Of a stretch of 64,000 bases of DNA, positions 47,506 to 61,639 are shown piece after piece; positions within the stretch are counted from its first letter, which is position 1, and each line of letters begins with the position of its first letter. The notes under the pieces were generated by a model, which was given only the letters and a program-made list of their open reading frames with translations, did not search any database and had not been told where the DNA came from. The DNA comes from Aurelia coerulea. Taxonomy: Eukaryota > Cnidaria > Scyphozoa > Semaeostomeae > Ulmaridae. A program made the translations under genes and the position numbers. The stretch lies in the NCBI GenBank assembly GCA_039566865.1, contig CM076951.1:16067484-16131483 (forward strand). Reading direction: 5' to 3'.

Positions 47506-50500
47506 TTTAGTTAATCGATGTTTGTTGATGAGTTAAAGCTAAAATAAGACTAAAGAAAGAACTAATGTCTATATTAATGTTTCCAAGAATGGTTGCTGCA
47601 GCACTAATATAGTACTATAAAAGAAGTAGTTGGCAGAATTAAAGTTTTAAAGAACGATGAGTGCAATACTCTTTATAATATGAATTGTAGCTAACAAAGT
47701 GCGTTAAACCACACTTTTTGTTGTTTTATTTTGTTTTCTTTGAGAAAATGAACATTTAATTAATCGATGTTTGTTGATTTGTTAAAGCTAAAATAAGACT
47801 AAAGAAAGAACTATTGTTTGTAGTAATGTTTCCAAGAATGGTTGCTGCAGCACTAATATAGTGCTATATAAGAAGTAGCTGGCAGAACTCAAGTTTTAAA
47901 GAACTATGAGCACAATACTCTTTATAATATGAATTGTAGCTAATAAAGTCAGTTAAAGGCATTGAGTCATGGTAAATAGACCGCGTATACCCAATTTGCA
48001 AAAATCGCTGAGTCATTATGATAGCTTACGCCAATCTGATTGGCTGTAATTCAAACTGCACACATGATATTCTCAACTGAATATAGCTTTATTATCGGGG
48101 TTTCCCTTTGAAGTCAACAAGGTGTTATTTCACACAGCGAAGAAAACAAAAGGATCTGACGACCGTCTCTCATGGTGTTACAAGACAACTGATAAAGTGA
48201 GGCTAGGAATATAGATTTTTATTTTCAGGATTATCTCAATAAAAGGACAGCAATGTGCTCCGGGCCAAGGGATTCAATTGAATAACGAGTTTTTGTGGGG
48301 AATAACAAAACGAAACATAGGCCATGCGCCACGAGACGCCAGGCGGAACTGTCAGCGGGATCCCATGTAGCCTCGTATTTGTGAAGTTCATCTCTGATCA
48401 CATGAAAACAGACTGATCACAAGAAAGTAGACAGATCCCCAGCGGAGAATCGCTATTTACCATGACTCAATGCCTTTAATCCACAATTTTTGTCTTTACA
48501 TTTTGTTTTCTTTGAGAAAGTAAACATTTTTTGTGGTTTTATTTTGTTTTCATTGAGAAAATAAACTTTAATTAATCGTTGTTTGTTGATGAGTTAAAGC
48601 TAAAATAAGACTAAAGAAAGAACTAATGTCTATAGTAATGTTTCAAAGAATGGTTGCTGCAGCACTAATATAGTACTATAAAAGAAGTAGTTGGCAGAAT
48701 TAAAGTTTTAAAGAACGATGAGCGCAATACTCTTTATAATATGAATTGTAGCTAATAAAGTGCGTTAAACCACACTTTTTGTGGTTTTATTTTGTTTTCT
48801 TTGAGAAAATAAACATATAATTAATCGATGTTTGTTGATGCGTTAAAGCTAAAATAAGACTAAAGAAAGAACTAATGTTTGTAGCAATGTTTCCAAGAAT
48901 TGTTGCTGCAGTACTAATATAGTGCTATATAAGAAGTAGCTGGCAGAACTCAAGTTTTAAAGAACTATGAGCGCAATACTCTTTATAATATGAATTGTAG
49001 CTAATAAAGTGAGTTAATCCACAATTTTTGTCTATACATTTTGTTTTCTTTGAGAAAATAAACATTTAATTAATCGATGTTTGTTGATCAGTAAAGCTAG
49101 AAAAATACTAAAAAATAACTAATGTCTATAGTAATGCTTCCAAGAATGGTTGCTGCAGCACTAATATAGTAGTATAAAAGAAGTAGTTGGCAGAATCAAA
49201 GTTTTAAAGAACGATGATTGCAATACTCTTTATAATATGAATTGTAGCTAATAAAGTGCGTTAAACCACACTTTTTGTTGATTTATTTTGTTTTCTTTGA
49301 GAAAATAAACATTTAATTAATCGATGTTTGTTGATGAGTTAAAGCTAAAATAAGACTAAAGAAAGAACTAATGTTTGTAGCAATGTTTCCAAGAATGGTT
49401 GCTGCAGCACTAATATAGTACTATAAAAGAAGTAGTTGCCAGAATTAAAGTTTTAAAGAACGATGAGCGCAATACTCTTTATAATATGAATTGTAGCTAA
49501 TAAAGTGCGTTAAACCACAGTTTTTGTTGTTTTATTTTGTTTTCTTTGAGAAAATAAACATTTTATTAATCGAAGTTTGTTGATGAGTTAAAGCTAAAAT
49601 AAGACTAAAGAAAGAACTAATGTCTATAGTAATGTTTCCAAGAATGGTTGCTGCAGCACTAATATAGTGCTATATAAGAAATAGCTGGCAGAACTCAAGT
49701 TTTAAAGAACTATGAGCGCAATACTCTTTATAATATGAATTGTAGCTAATAAAGTGAGTTAATCCACAATTTTTGTCTTTACATTTTGTTTTCTTTGAGA
49801 AAGTAAACATTTTTTGTGGTTTTATTTTGTTTTCATTGAGAAAATAAACTTTAATTAATCGTTGTTTGTTGATGAGTTAAAGCTAAAATAAGACTAAAGA
49901 AAAAACTAATGCTCAAAGTAATGTTTCCAAGAATGGTTGCTGCAGTACTAATGTTTATAGTAATGTTTCCAAGAATGGTTGCTGCAGTACTAATATAGTG
50001 CTATATAAGAAGTAGCTGGCAGAACTCAAGTTTTAAAGAACGATGATTGCAATACTCTTTATAATATTAATTTTAGCTAATAAAGTGAGTTAATCTACAA
50101 TTTTTGTGTTTATATTTTGCTTTCTTTGAGAAGATAAACATTTAATTAATCGATTTTTGCTGATGCAGTAAAGCTAAAATAAGACTAAAGAAAGAACTAA
50201 TGTCTATAGTAATGTTTCCAAGAATGGTTGCTGCAGTTCTAATATAGTGCTATATAAGAAGTAGCTGGCAGAACTCAAGTTTTAAAGAACTATGAGCGCA
50301 ATACTCTTTATAATATGAATTGTAGTTAATAACGTGAGTTAATCCAAATTTTTTGTCTTTATATTTTGTTTTATTTGAGAAAATAAACAATTAATTAATC
50401 GATGTATGTTGATGCAGTAATGCTAAAATAAGACTAAAGAAAAAACTAATGCTCAAAGTAATGTTTCCAAGAATGGTTGCTGCAGTACTAATATAGTGCT

Positions 50501-50638
50501 ATATAAGAAGTAGCTGGCAGAACTCAAGTTTTAAAGAACTTTGAGCGCAATACTCTTTATAAAATGAATTGTAGCTAATAAAGTGCGTTAATCCACACTT
50601 TTTGTGGTTTTATTCAGTTTTCTTTGAGAAAATAAACA
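47506..50638 (+). repeat. 3133-bp higher-order block, copy 2
   Basis: Tandem partner of 44,373-47,505, including the second element copy. Beyond about 50,638 the monomer classes no longer follow the block: GAGAAAATAAACATTTAATT replaces GAGAAAAAAAACATTTAGTT. Confidence 0.92.
47957..48475. mobile_element. 519-bp nonautonomous TTAA transposon, copy 2
   Basis: Same length as copy 1 and I found no base difference by eye. TTAA duplications are at 47,953-47,956 and 48,476-48,479; terminal repeats at 47,957-47,979 and 48,453-48,475. Since the flanking satellite is also the same variant and the shift equals the block period, this copy came from duplication of the block, not from a second transposition. 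Confidence 0.9.
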
Positions 50639-52340
50639 TTTAATTAATCGATGTTTGTTGATGAGTTAAAGCTAAAATAAGACTAAAGAAAGAACTAATG
50701 TCTATAGTAATGTTTCCAAGAATGGTTGCTGCAGCACTAATATAGTACTATAAAAGAAGTAATTGGCAGAATTAAAGTTTTAAAGAACGATGAGCGCAAT
50801 ACTCTTTATAATATGAATTGTAGCTAAGAAAGTGCGTTAATCCACACTTTTTGTGGTTTTATTCAGTTTTCTTTGAGAAAATAAACATTTAATTAATCGA
50901 TGTTTGTTGATGAGTTAAAGCTAAAATAAGACTAAAGAAAGAACTAATGTCTATAGTAATGTTTCCAAGAATGGTTGCTGCATTACTAATATAGTGCTAT
51001 ATAAGAAGTAGCTGGCAGAACTCAAGTTTTAAAGAACTTTGAGCGTGATAATCTTTATAAAATGAATTGTAGCTAATAAAGTGCGTTAAACCACACTTTT
51101 TGTTGCTTTATTTTGTTTTCTTTGAGAAAATAAACATTTAATTAATCGATGTTTGTTGATTTGTTAAAGCTAAATCAAGACTAAAGAAAGAATTAATGTC
51201 TATAGTAATGTTTCCAAGAATGGTTGCTGCAGTACTAATATAGTGCTATATAAGAAGTAGCTGGCAGAACTCAAGTTTTAAAGAACTATGAGCGCAATAC
51301 TCTTTATAATATGAATTGTAGCTAATAAAGTGGGTTAATCCACAATTTTTGTCTATACATTTTGTTTTCTTTGAGAAAATAAACATTTAATTAATCGATG
51401 TTTGTTAATGAGTTAAAGCTAAAATAAGACTAAAGAAAGAACTAATGTTTGTAGCAATGTTTCCAAGAATTGTTGAGGCAGTACTAATATAGTGCTATAT
51501 AAGAAGTAGCTGGCAGAACTCAAGTTTTAAAGAACTATGAGCGCAATACTCTTTATAATATGAATTGTTGCTAATAAAGTGAGTTAATCCACAATTTTTG
51601 TCTTTACATTTTGTTTTCTTTGAGAAAATAAACATTTTTTGTGGTTTTATTTTGTTTTCTTTGAGAAAATAAACTTTAATTAATCGATGTTTGTTGATGA
51701 GTTAAAGCTAAAATAAGACTAAAGAAAAAACTAATGCTCAAAGTAATGTTTCCAAGAATGGTTGCTGCAGTATTAATATAGTGCTATATAAGAAGTAGCT
51801 GGCAGAACTCAAGTTTTAAAGAACTTTGAGCGCAATACTCTTTATAAAATGAATTGTAGCAAATAAAGTGCGTTAAACCACACTTTTTGTGGTTTTATTT
51901 TGTTTTCTTTGAGAAAATAAACATTTAATTAATCGATGTTTGTTGATTTGTTAAAGCTAAAATAAGACTAAAGAAAGAACTAATGTTTATAGTAATGTTT
52001 CCAAGAATGGTTGCTGCAGTACTAATATAGTGCTATATAAGAAGTAGCTGGCAGAACTCAAGTTTTAAAGAACTATGAGCGCAATACTCTTTATAATATG
52101 AATTGTAGCTAATAAAGTGAGTTAACCTACTTTTTTCGTCTTTATATTTTGTTTTCTTTGAGAAAATAAACATTTAATTAATCGATGTTTGTTGATGCAG
52201 TAAAGCTGAAATAAGACTAAAGAAAGAACTAATGTCTATAGTAATGCTTCCAAAAATGGTTGCTGCAACACTAACATAGTGCCATAAAAGTAGGTGCTTG
52301 CAGAACTAAAGTTTTAAAGAACCATGAGCGCAATACTCTT
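49590..52340 (+). repeat. Block duplication I, copy 1 (partner shifted +3855)
   Basis: About 2.75 kb matching 53,445-56,195. The 42-bp fragment join is at 49,953/53,808 and AATTGGCAG at 50,761/54,616. Its left part is also the right part of the 3133-bp block, so events overlap. Confidence 0.85.
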
Positions 52341-53444
52341 TATAATATGAATTGTAGCTAATAAAGTGAGTTAATCCACAATTTTTGTCTTTACATTTTG
52401 TTTTCTTTGAGAAAATAAACATTTAATTAATCGATGTTTGTTGATGCAGTAAAGCTGAAATAAGACTAAAGAAAGAACTAATGTCTATAGTAATGTTTCC
52501 AAGAATGGTTGCTGCAGCACTAATATAGTACTATAAAAGAAGTACTTAGCAGAATTAAAGCTTTAAAGAACGATGAGCGCAATACTCTTTATAATATGAA
52601 TTGTAGCTAATAAAGTGCGTTAAACCACACTTTTTGTTGTTTTAATTTGTTTTCTTTGAGAAAATAAACATTTAATTAATCGATGTTTGTTGATGCGTTA
52701 AAGCTAAACTAAGACTAAAGAAAGAACTATTGTTTGTAGCAATGTTTCCAAGAATGGTTGCTGCAGCACTAATATAGTACTATAAAAGAAGTAGTTGGCA
52801 GAATTAAAGTTTTAAAGAACGATGAGCGCAATACTCTTTATAATATGAATTGTAGCTAATAAAGTGCGTTAAACCACACTTTTTGTGGTTTTATTTTGTT
52901 TTCTTTGAGAAAATAAACATTTAATTAATCGATGTCTGTTGATGCGTTAAAGCTAAAATAAGACTAAAGAAAGAACTAATGTTTGTAGCAATGTTTCCAA
53001 GAATTGTTGCTGCAGTACTAATATAGTGCTATATAAGAAGTAGCTGGCAGAACTCAAGTTTTAAAGAACTATGAGCGCAATACTCTTTATAATATGAATT
53101 GTAGCTAATAAAGTGAGTTAATCCACAATTTTTGTCTATACATGTTGTTTTCTTTGAGAAAATAAACATTTAATTAATCGATGTTTGTTGATCAGTAAAG
53201 CTAGAAAAATACTAAAAAATAACTAATGTCTATAGTAATGCTTCCAAGAATGGTTGCTGCAGCACTAATATAGTACTATAAAAGAAGTAGTTGGCAGAAT
53301 TAAATTTTTAAAGAACGATGAGTGCAATACTCTTTATAATATGAATTGTAGCTAATAAAGTGCGTTAAACCACACTTTTTGTTGTTTTATTTTGTTTTCT
53401 TTGAGAAAATAAACATTTAATTAATCGATGTTTGTTGATGAGTT

Positions 53445-56195
53445 AAAGCTAAAATAAGACTAAAGAAAGAACTAATGTCTATAGTAATGTTTCCAAGAAT
53501 GGTTGCTGCAGCACTAATATAGTGCTATATAAGAAATAGCTGGCAGAACTCAAGTTTTAAAGAACTATGAGCGCAATACTCTTTATAATATGAATTGTAG
53601 CTAATAAAGTGAGTTAATCCACAATTTTTGTCTTTACATTTTGTTTTCTTTGAGAAAGTAAACATTTTTTGTGGTTTTATTTTGTTTTCATTGAGAAAAT
53701 AAACTTTAATTAATCGTTGTTTGTTGATGAGTTAAAGCTAAAATAAGACTAAAGAAAAAACTAATGCTCAAAGTAATGTTTCCAAGAATGGTTGCTGCAG
53801 TACTAATGTTTATAGTAATGTTTCCAAGAATGGTTGCTGCAGCACTAATATAGTGCTATATAAGAAGTAGCTGGCAGAACTCAAGTTTTAAAGAACGATG
53901 ATTGCGATACTCTTTATAATATTAATTTTAGCTAATAAAGTGAGTTAATCTACAATTTTTGTGTTTATATTTTGCTTTCTTTGAGAAGATAAACATTTAA
54001 TTAATCGATTTTTGCTGATGCAGTAAAGCTAAAATAAGACTAAAGAAAGAACTAATGTCTATAGTAATGTTTCCAAGAATGGTTGCTGCAGTTCTAATAT
54101 AGTGCTATATAAGAAGTAGCTGGCAGAACTCAAGTTTTAAAGAACTATGAGCGCAATACTCTTTATAATATGAATTGTAGTTAATAACGTGAGTTAATCC
54201 AAATTTTTTGTCTTTATATTTTGTTTTATTTGAGAAAATAAACAATTAATTAATCGATGTATGTTGATGCAGTAATGCTAAAATAAGACTAAAGAAAAAA
54301 CTAATGCTCAAAGTAATGTTTCCAAGAATGGTTGCTGCAGTACTAATATAGTGCTATATAAGAAGTAGCTGGCAGAACTCAAGTTTTAAAGAACTTTGAG
54401 CGCAATACTCTTTATAAAATGAATTGTAGCTAATAAAGTGCGTTAATCCACACTTTTTGTGGTTTTATTCAGTTTTCTTTGAGAAAATAAACATTTAATT
54501 AATCGATGTTTGTTGATGAGTTAAAGCTAAAATAAGACTAAAGAAAGAACTAATGTCTATAGTAATGTTTCCAAGAATGGTTGCTGCAGCACTAATATAG
54601 TACTATAAAAGAAGTAATTGGCAGAATTAAAGTTTTAAAGAACGATGAGCGCAATACTCTTTATAATATGAATTGTAGCTAAGAAAGTGCGTTAATCCAC
54701 ACTTTTTGTGGTTTTATTCAGTTTTCTTTGAGAAAATAAACATTTAATTAATCGATGTTTGTTGATGAGTTAAAGCTAAAATAAGACTAAAGAAAGAACT
54801 AATGTCTATAGTAATGTTTCCAAGAATGGTTGCTGCATTACTAATATAGTGCTATATAAGAAGTAGCTGGCAGAACTCAAGTTTTAAAGAACTTTGAGCG
54901 TGATACTCTTTATAAAATGAATTGTAGCTAATAAAGTGCGTTAAACCACACTTTTTGTGGCTTTATTTTGTTTTCTTTGAGAAAATAAACATTTAATTAA
55001 TCGATGTTTGTTGATTTGTTAAAGCTAAATCAAGACTAAAGAAAGAATTAATGTCTATAGTAATGTTTCCAAGAATGGTTGCTGCAGTACTAATATAGTG
55101 CTATATAAGAAGTAGCTGGCAGAACTCAAGTTTTAAAGAACTATGAGCGCAATACTCTTTATAATATGAATTGTAGCTAATAAAGTGGGTTAATCCACAA
55201 TTTTTGTCTTTACATTTTGTTTTCTTTGAGAAAATAAACATTTAATTAATCGATGTTTGTTAATGAGTTAAAGCTAAAATAAGACTAAAGAAAGAACTAA
55301 TGTTTGTAGCAATGTTTCCAAGAATTGTTGAGGCAGTACTAATATAGTGCTATATAAGAAGTAGCTGGCAGAACTCAAGTTTTAAAGAACTATGAGCGCA
55401 ATACTCTTTATAATATGAATTGTTGCTAATAAAGTGAGTTAATCCACAATTTTTGTCTTTACATTTTGTTTTCTTTGAGAAAATAAACATTTTTTGTGGT
55501 TTTATTTTGTTTTCTTTGAGAAAATAAACTTTAATTAATCGATGTTTGTTGATGAGTTAAAGCTAAAATAAGACTAAAGAAAAAACTAATGCTCAAAGTA
55601 ATGTTTCCAAGAATGGTTGCTGCAGTATTAATATAGTGCTATATAAGAAGTAGCTGGCAGAACTCAAGTTTTAAAGAACTTTGAGCGCAATACTCTTTAT
55701 AAAATGAATTTTAGCAAATAAAGTGCGTTAAACCACACTTTTTGTGGTTTTATTTTGTTTTCTTTGAGAAAATAAACATTTAATTAATCGATGTTTGTTG
55801 ATTTGTTAAAGCTAAAATAAGACTAAAGAAAGAACTAATGTTTATAGTAATGTTTCCAAGAATGGTTGCTGCAGTACTAATATAGTGCTATATAAGAAGT
55901 AGCTGGCAGAACTCAAGTTTTAAAGAATTATGAGCGCAATACTCTTTATAATATGAATTGTAGCTAATAAAGTGAGTTAACCTACTTTTTTCGTCTTTAT
56001 ATTTTGTTTTCTTTGAGAAAATAAACATTTAATTAATCGATGTTTGTTGATGCAGTAAAGCTGAAATAAGACTAAAGAAAGAACTAATGTCTATAGTAAT
56101 GCTTCCAAAAATGGTTGCTGCAACACTAACATAGTGAAATAAAAGTAGGTGCTTGCAGAACTAAAGTTTTAAAGAACCATGAGCGCAATACTCTT
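53445..56195 (+). repeat. Block duplication I, copy 2
   Basis: Partner of 49,590-52,340. Part of it appears a third time at about 57.2-59.1 kb with a shift of 3027 (GTTAATAACG 54,180/57,207; AATTGGCAG 54,616/57,643). Confidence 0.85.
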
Positions 56196-56319
56196 TATAA
56201 TATGAATTGTAGCTAATAAAGTGCGTTAAACCACACTTTTTGTTGTTTTATTTTGTTTTCTTTGAGAAAATAAACATTTAATTAATCGATGTTTGTTGAT
56301 GAGTTAAAGCTAAAATAAG

Positions 56320-58848
56320 ACTAAAGAAAGAACTAATGTCTATAGTAATGCTTCCAAAAATGGTTGCTGCAACACTAACATAGTGCCATAAAAGTAGGTG
56401 CTTGCAGAACTAAAGTTTTAAAGAACCATGAGCGCAATACTCTTTATAATATGAATTGTAGCTAATAAAGTGCGTTAAACCACACTTTTTGTTGTTTTAT
56501 TTTGTTTTCTTTGAGAAAATAAACATTTAATTAATCGATGTTTGTTGATGAGTTAAAGCTAAAATAAGACTAAAGAAAGAACTAATGTCTATAGTAATGT
56601 TTCCAAGAATGGTTGCTGCAGCACTAATATATTACTAAAAAAGAAGTAGTTGGCAGAATTAAAGCTTTAAAGAACGATGAGCGCAATACTCTTTATAATA
56701 TGAATTGTAGCTAATAAAGTGAGTTAATCCACAATTTTTGTTTATACATTTTGTTTTCTTTGAGAAAATAAACATTTAATTAATCGATGTTTGTTGATGC
56801 AGTAAAGCTAGAAAAATACTAAAAAAGAACTAATGTCTATAGTAATGTTTCCAAGAATGGTTGCTGCAGCACTAATATAGTACTATAAAAGAAGTACTTA
56901 GCAGAATTAAAGCTTTAAAGAACGATGAGCGCAATACTCTTTATAATATGAATTGTAGCTAATAAAGTGCGTTAAACCACACTTTTTGTTGTTTTAATTT
57001 GTTTTCTTTGAGAAAATAAACATTTAATTAATCGATGTTTGTTGATGCGTTAAAGCTAAAATAAGACTAAAGAAAGAACTAATGTTTGTAGCAATGTTTC
57101 CAAGAATGGTTGCTGCAGCACTAATATAGTACTATAAAAGAAGTAGTTGGCAGAATTAAAGTTTTAAAGAACTATGAGCGCAATACTCTTTATAATATGA
57201 ATTGTAGTTAATAACGTGAGTTAATCCAAATTTTTTGTCTTTATATTTTGTTTTATTTGAGAAAATAAACAATTAATTAATCGATGTATGTTGATGCAGT
57301 AATGCTAAAATAAGACTAAAGAAAAAACTAATGCTCAAAGTAATGTTTCCAAGAATGGTTGCTGCAGTACTAATATAGTGCTATATAAGAAGTAGCTGGC
57401 AGAACTCAAGTTTTAAAGAACTTTGAGCGCAATACTCTTTATAAAATGAATTGTAGCTAATAAAGTGCGTTAATCCACACTTTTTGTGGTTTTATTCAGT
57501 TTTCTTTGAGAAAATAAACATTTAATTAATCGATGTTTGTTGATGAGTAAAAGCTAAAATAAGACTAAAGAAAGAACTAATGTCTATAGTAATGTTTCCA
57601 AGAATGGTTGCTGCAGCACTAATATAGTACTATAAAAGAAGTAATTGGCAGAATTAAAGTTTTAAAGAACGATGAGCGCAATACTCTTTATAATATGAAT
57701 TGTAGCTAAGAAAGTGCGTTAAACCACACTTTTTGTGGTTTTATTCAGTTTTCTTTGAGAAAATAAACATTTAATTAATCGATGTTTGTTGATGAGTTAA
57801 AGCTAAAATAAGACTAAAGAAAGAACTAATGTCTATAGTAATGTTTCCAAGAATGGTTGCTGCATTACTAATATAGTGCTATATAAGAAGTAGCTGGCAG
57901 AACTCAAGTTTTAAAGAACTTTGAGCGTGATACTCTTTATAAAATGAATTGTAGCTAATAAAGTGCGTTAAACCACACTTTTTGTGGCTTTATTTTGTTT
58001 TCTTTGAGAAAATAAACATTTAATTAATCGATGTTTGTTGATTTGTTAAAGCTAAATCAAGACTAAAGAAAGAATTAATGTCTATAGTAATGTTTCCAAG
58101 AATGGTTGCTGCAGTACTAATATAGTGCTATATAAGAAGTAGCTGGCAGAACTCAAGTTTTAAAGAACTATGAGCGCAATACTCTTTATAATATGAATTG
58201 TAGCTAATAAAGTGGGTTAATCCACAATTTTTGTCTTTACATTTTGTTTTCTTTGAGAAAATAAACATTTAATTAATCGATGTTTGTTAATGAGTTAAAG
58301 CTAAAATAAGACTAAAGAAAGAACTAATGTTTGTTGCAATGTTTCCAAGAATTGTTGAGGCAGTACTAATATAGTGCTATATAAGAAGTAGCTGGCAGAA
58401 CTCAAGTTTTAAAGAACGATGAGCGCAATACTCTTTATAAAATGAATTGTAGCTAATAAAGTGAGTTAATCCACAATTTTTTTCTTTACATTTTGTTTTC
58501 TTTGAGAAAATAAACATTTTTTGTGGTTTTATTTTGTTTTCTTTGAGAAAATAAACTTTAATTAATCGATGTTTGTTGATGAGCTAAAGCTAAAATAAGA
58601 CTAAAGAAAAAACTAATGCTCAAAGTAATGTTTCCAAGAATGGTTGCTGCAGTATTAATATAGTACTATAAAAGAAGTAGTTGGCAGAATTAAAGTTTTA
58701 AAGAACGATGAGCGCAATACTCTTTATATTATGAATTGTAGCTAATAAAGTGCGTTAAACCACACTTTTTGTTGTTTTATTTTGTTTTCTTTGAGAAAAT
58801 AAACATTTAATTAATCGATGTTTGTTGATGCAGTAAAGCTGAAATAAG
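56320..58848 (+). repeat. 2529-bp higher-order block, copy 1
   Basis: A block of about ten monomers repeated in tandem at 58,849-61,377. AATTGGCAG is at 57,643/60,172, TTTATATTATG at 58,723/61,252 and GTTAATAACG at 57,207/59,736, all 2529 bp apart. The copies are very similar; one difference is CACAATTTTTTTC near 58,470 against CACAATTTTTGTC. Confidence 0.92.
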
Positions 58849-61377
58849 ACTAAAGAAAGAACTAATGTCTATAGTAATGCTTCCAAAAATGGTTGCTGCA
58901 ACACTAACATAGTGCCATAAAAGTAGGTGCTTGCAGAACTAAAGTTTTAAAGAACCATGAGCGCAATACTCTTTATAATATGAATTGTAGCTAATAAAGT
59001 GCGTTAAACCACACTTTTTGTTGTTTTATTTTGTTTTCTTTGAGAAAATAAACATTTAATTAATCGATGTTTGTTGATGAGTTAAAGCTAAAATAAGACT
59101 AAAGAAAGAACTAATGTCTATAGTAATGTTTCCAAGAATGGTTGCTGCAGCACTAATATATTACTAAAAAAGAAGTAGTTGGCAGAATTAAAGCTTTAAA
59201 GAACGATGAGCGCAATACTCTTTATAATATGAATTGTAGCTAATAAAGTGAGTTAATCCACAATTTTTGTTTATACATTTTGTTTTCTTTGAGAAAATAA
59301 ACATTTAATTAATCGATGTTTGTTGATGCAGTAAAGCTAGAAAAATACTAAAAAAGAACTAATGTCTATAGTAATGTTTCCAAGAATGGTTGCTGCAGCA
59401 CTAATATAGTACTATAAAAGAAGTACTTAGCAGAATTAAAGCTTTAAAGAACGATGAGCGCAATACTCTTTATAATATGAATTGTAGCTAATAAAGTGCG
59501 TTAAACCACACTTTTTGTTGTTTTAATTTGTTTTCTTTGAGAAAATAAACATTTAATTAATCGATGTTTGTTGATGCGTTAAAGCTAAAATAAGACTAAA
59601 GAAAGAACTAATGTTTGTAGCAATGTTTCCAAGAATGGTTGCTGCAGCACTAATATAGTACTATAAAAGAAGTAGTTGGCAGAATTAAAGTTTTAAAGAA
59701 CTATGAGCGCAATACTCTTTATAATATGAATTGTAGTTAATAACGTGAGTTAATCCAAATTTTTTGTCTTTATATTTTGTTTTATTTGAGAAAATAAACA
59801 ATTAATTAATCGATGTATGTTGATGCAGTAATGCTAAAATAAGACTAAAGAAAAAACTAATGCTCAAAGTAATGTTTCCAAGAATGGTTGCTGCAGTACT
59901 AATATAGTGCTATATAAGAAGTAGCTGGCAGAACTCAAGTTTTAAAGAACTTTGAGCGCAATACTCTTTATAAAATGAATTGTAGCTAATAAAGTGCGTT
60001 AATCCACACTTTTTGTGGTTTTATTCAGTTTTCTTTGAGAAAATAAACATTTAATTAATCGATGTTTGTTGATGAGTAAAAGCTAAAATAAGACTAAAGA
60101 AAGAACTAATGTCTATAGTAATGTTTCCAAGAATGGTTGCTGCAGCACTAATATAGTACTATAAAAGAAGTAATTGGCAGAATTAAAGTTTTAAAGAACG
60201 ATGAGCGCAATACTCTTTATAATATGAATTGTAGCTAAGAAAGTGCGTTAAACCACACTTTTTGTGGTTTTATTCAGTTTTCTTTGAGAAAATAAACATT
60301 TAATTAATCGATGTTTGTTGATGAGTTAAAGCTAAAATAAGACTAAAGAAAGAACTAATGTCTATAGTAATGTTTCCAAGAATGGTTGCTGCATTACTAA
60401 TATAGTGCTATATAAGAAGTAGCTGGCAGAACTCAAGTTTTAAAGAACTTTGAGCGTGATACTCTTTATAAAATGAATTGTAGCTAATAAAGTGCGTTAA
60501 ACCACACTTTTTGTGGCTTTATTTTGTTTTCTTTGAGAAAATAAACATTTAATTAATCGATGTTTGTTGATTTGTTAAAGCTAAATCAAGACTAAAGAAA
60601 GAATTAATGTCTATAGTAATGTTTCCAAGAATGGTTGCTGCAGTACTAATATAGTGCTATATAAGAAGTAGCTGGCAGAACTCAAGTTTTAAAGAACTAT
60701 GAGCGCAATACTCTTTATAATATGAATTGTAGCTAATAAAGTGGGTTAATCCACAATTTTTGTCTTTACATTTTGTTTTCTTTGAGAAAATAAACATTTA
60801 ATTAATCGATGTTTGTTAATGAGTTAAAGCTAAAATAAGACTAAAGAAAGAACTAATGTTTGTTGCAATGTTTCCAAGAATTGTTGAGGCAGTACTAATA
60901 TAGTGCTATATAAGAAGTAGCTGGCAGAACTCAAGTTTTAAAGAACGATGAGCGCAATACTCTTTATAAAATGAATTGTAGCTAATAAAGTGAGTTAATC
61001 CACAATTTTTGTCTTTACATTTTGTTTTCTTTGAGAAAATAAACATTTTTTGTGGTTTTATTTTGTTTTCTTTGAGAAAATAAACTTTAATTAATCGATG
61101 TTTGTTGATGAGTTAAAGCTAAAATAAGACTAAAGAAAAAACTAATGCTCAAAGTAATGTTTCCAAGAATGGTTGCTGCAGTATTAATATAGTACTATAA
61201 AAGAAGTAGTTGGCAGAATTAAAGTTTTAAAGAACGATGAGCGCAATACTCTTTATATTATGAATTGTAGCTAATAAAGTGCGTTAAACCACACTTTTTG
61301 TTGTTTTATTTTGTTTTCTTTGAGAAAATAAACATTTAATTAATCGATGTTTGTTGATGCAGTAAAGCTGAAATAAG
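58849..61377 (+). repeat. 2529-bp higher-order block, copy 2
   Basis: Partner of 56,320-58,848. The similarity continues in weaker form to about 62,140 as a partial third copy, then the classes diverge. Confidence 0.92.
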
Positions 61378-61639
61378 ACTAAAGAAAGAACTAATGTCTA
61401 TAGTAATGCTTCCAAAAATGGTTGCTGCAACACTAACATAGTGCCATAAAAGTAGGTGCTTGCAGAACTAAAGTTTTAAAGAACCATGAGCGCAATACTC
61501 TTTATAATATGAATTGTAGCTAATAAAGTGCGTTAAACCACACTTTTTGTTGTTTTATTTTGTTTTCTTTGAGAAAATAAACATTTAATTAATCGATGTT
61601 TGTTGATGAGTTAAAGCTAAAATAAGACTAAAGAAAGAA

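Noticed and set aside
47957..48475. Second independent transposition of the 519-bp element
   Set aside because: Flanking satellite, variant class and the exact 3133-bp distance all match copy 1, so block duplication explains it.
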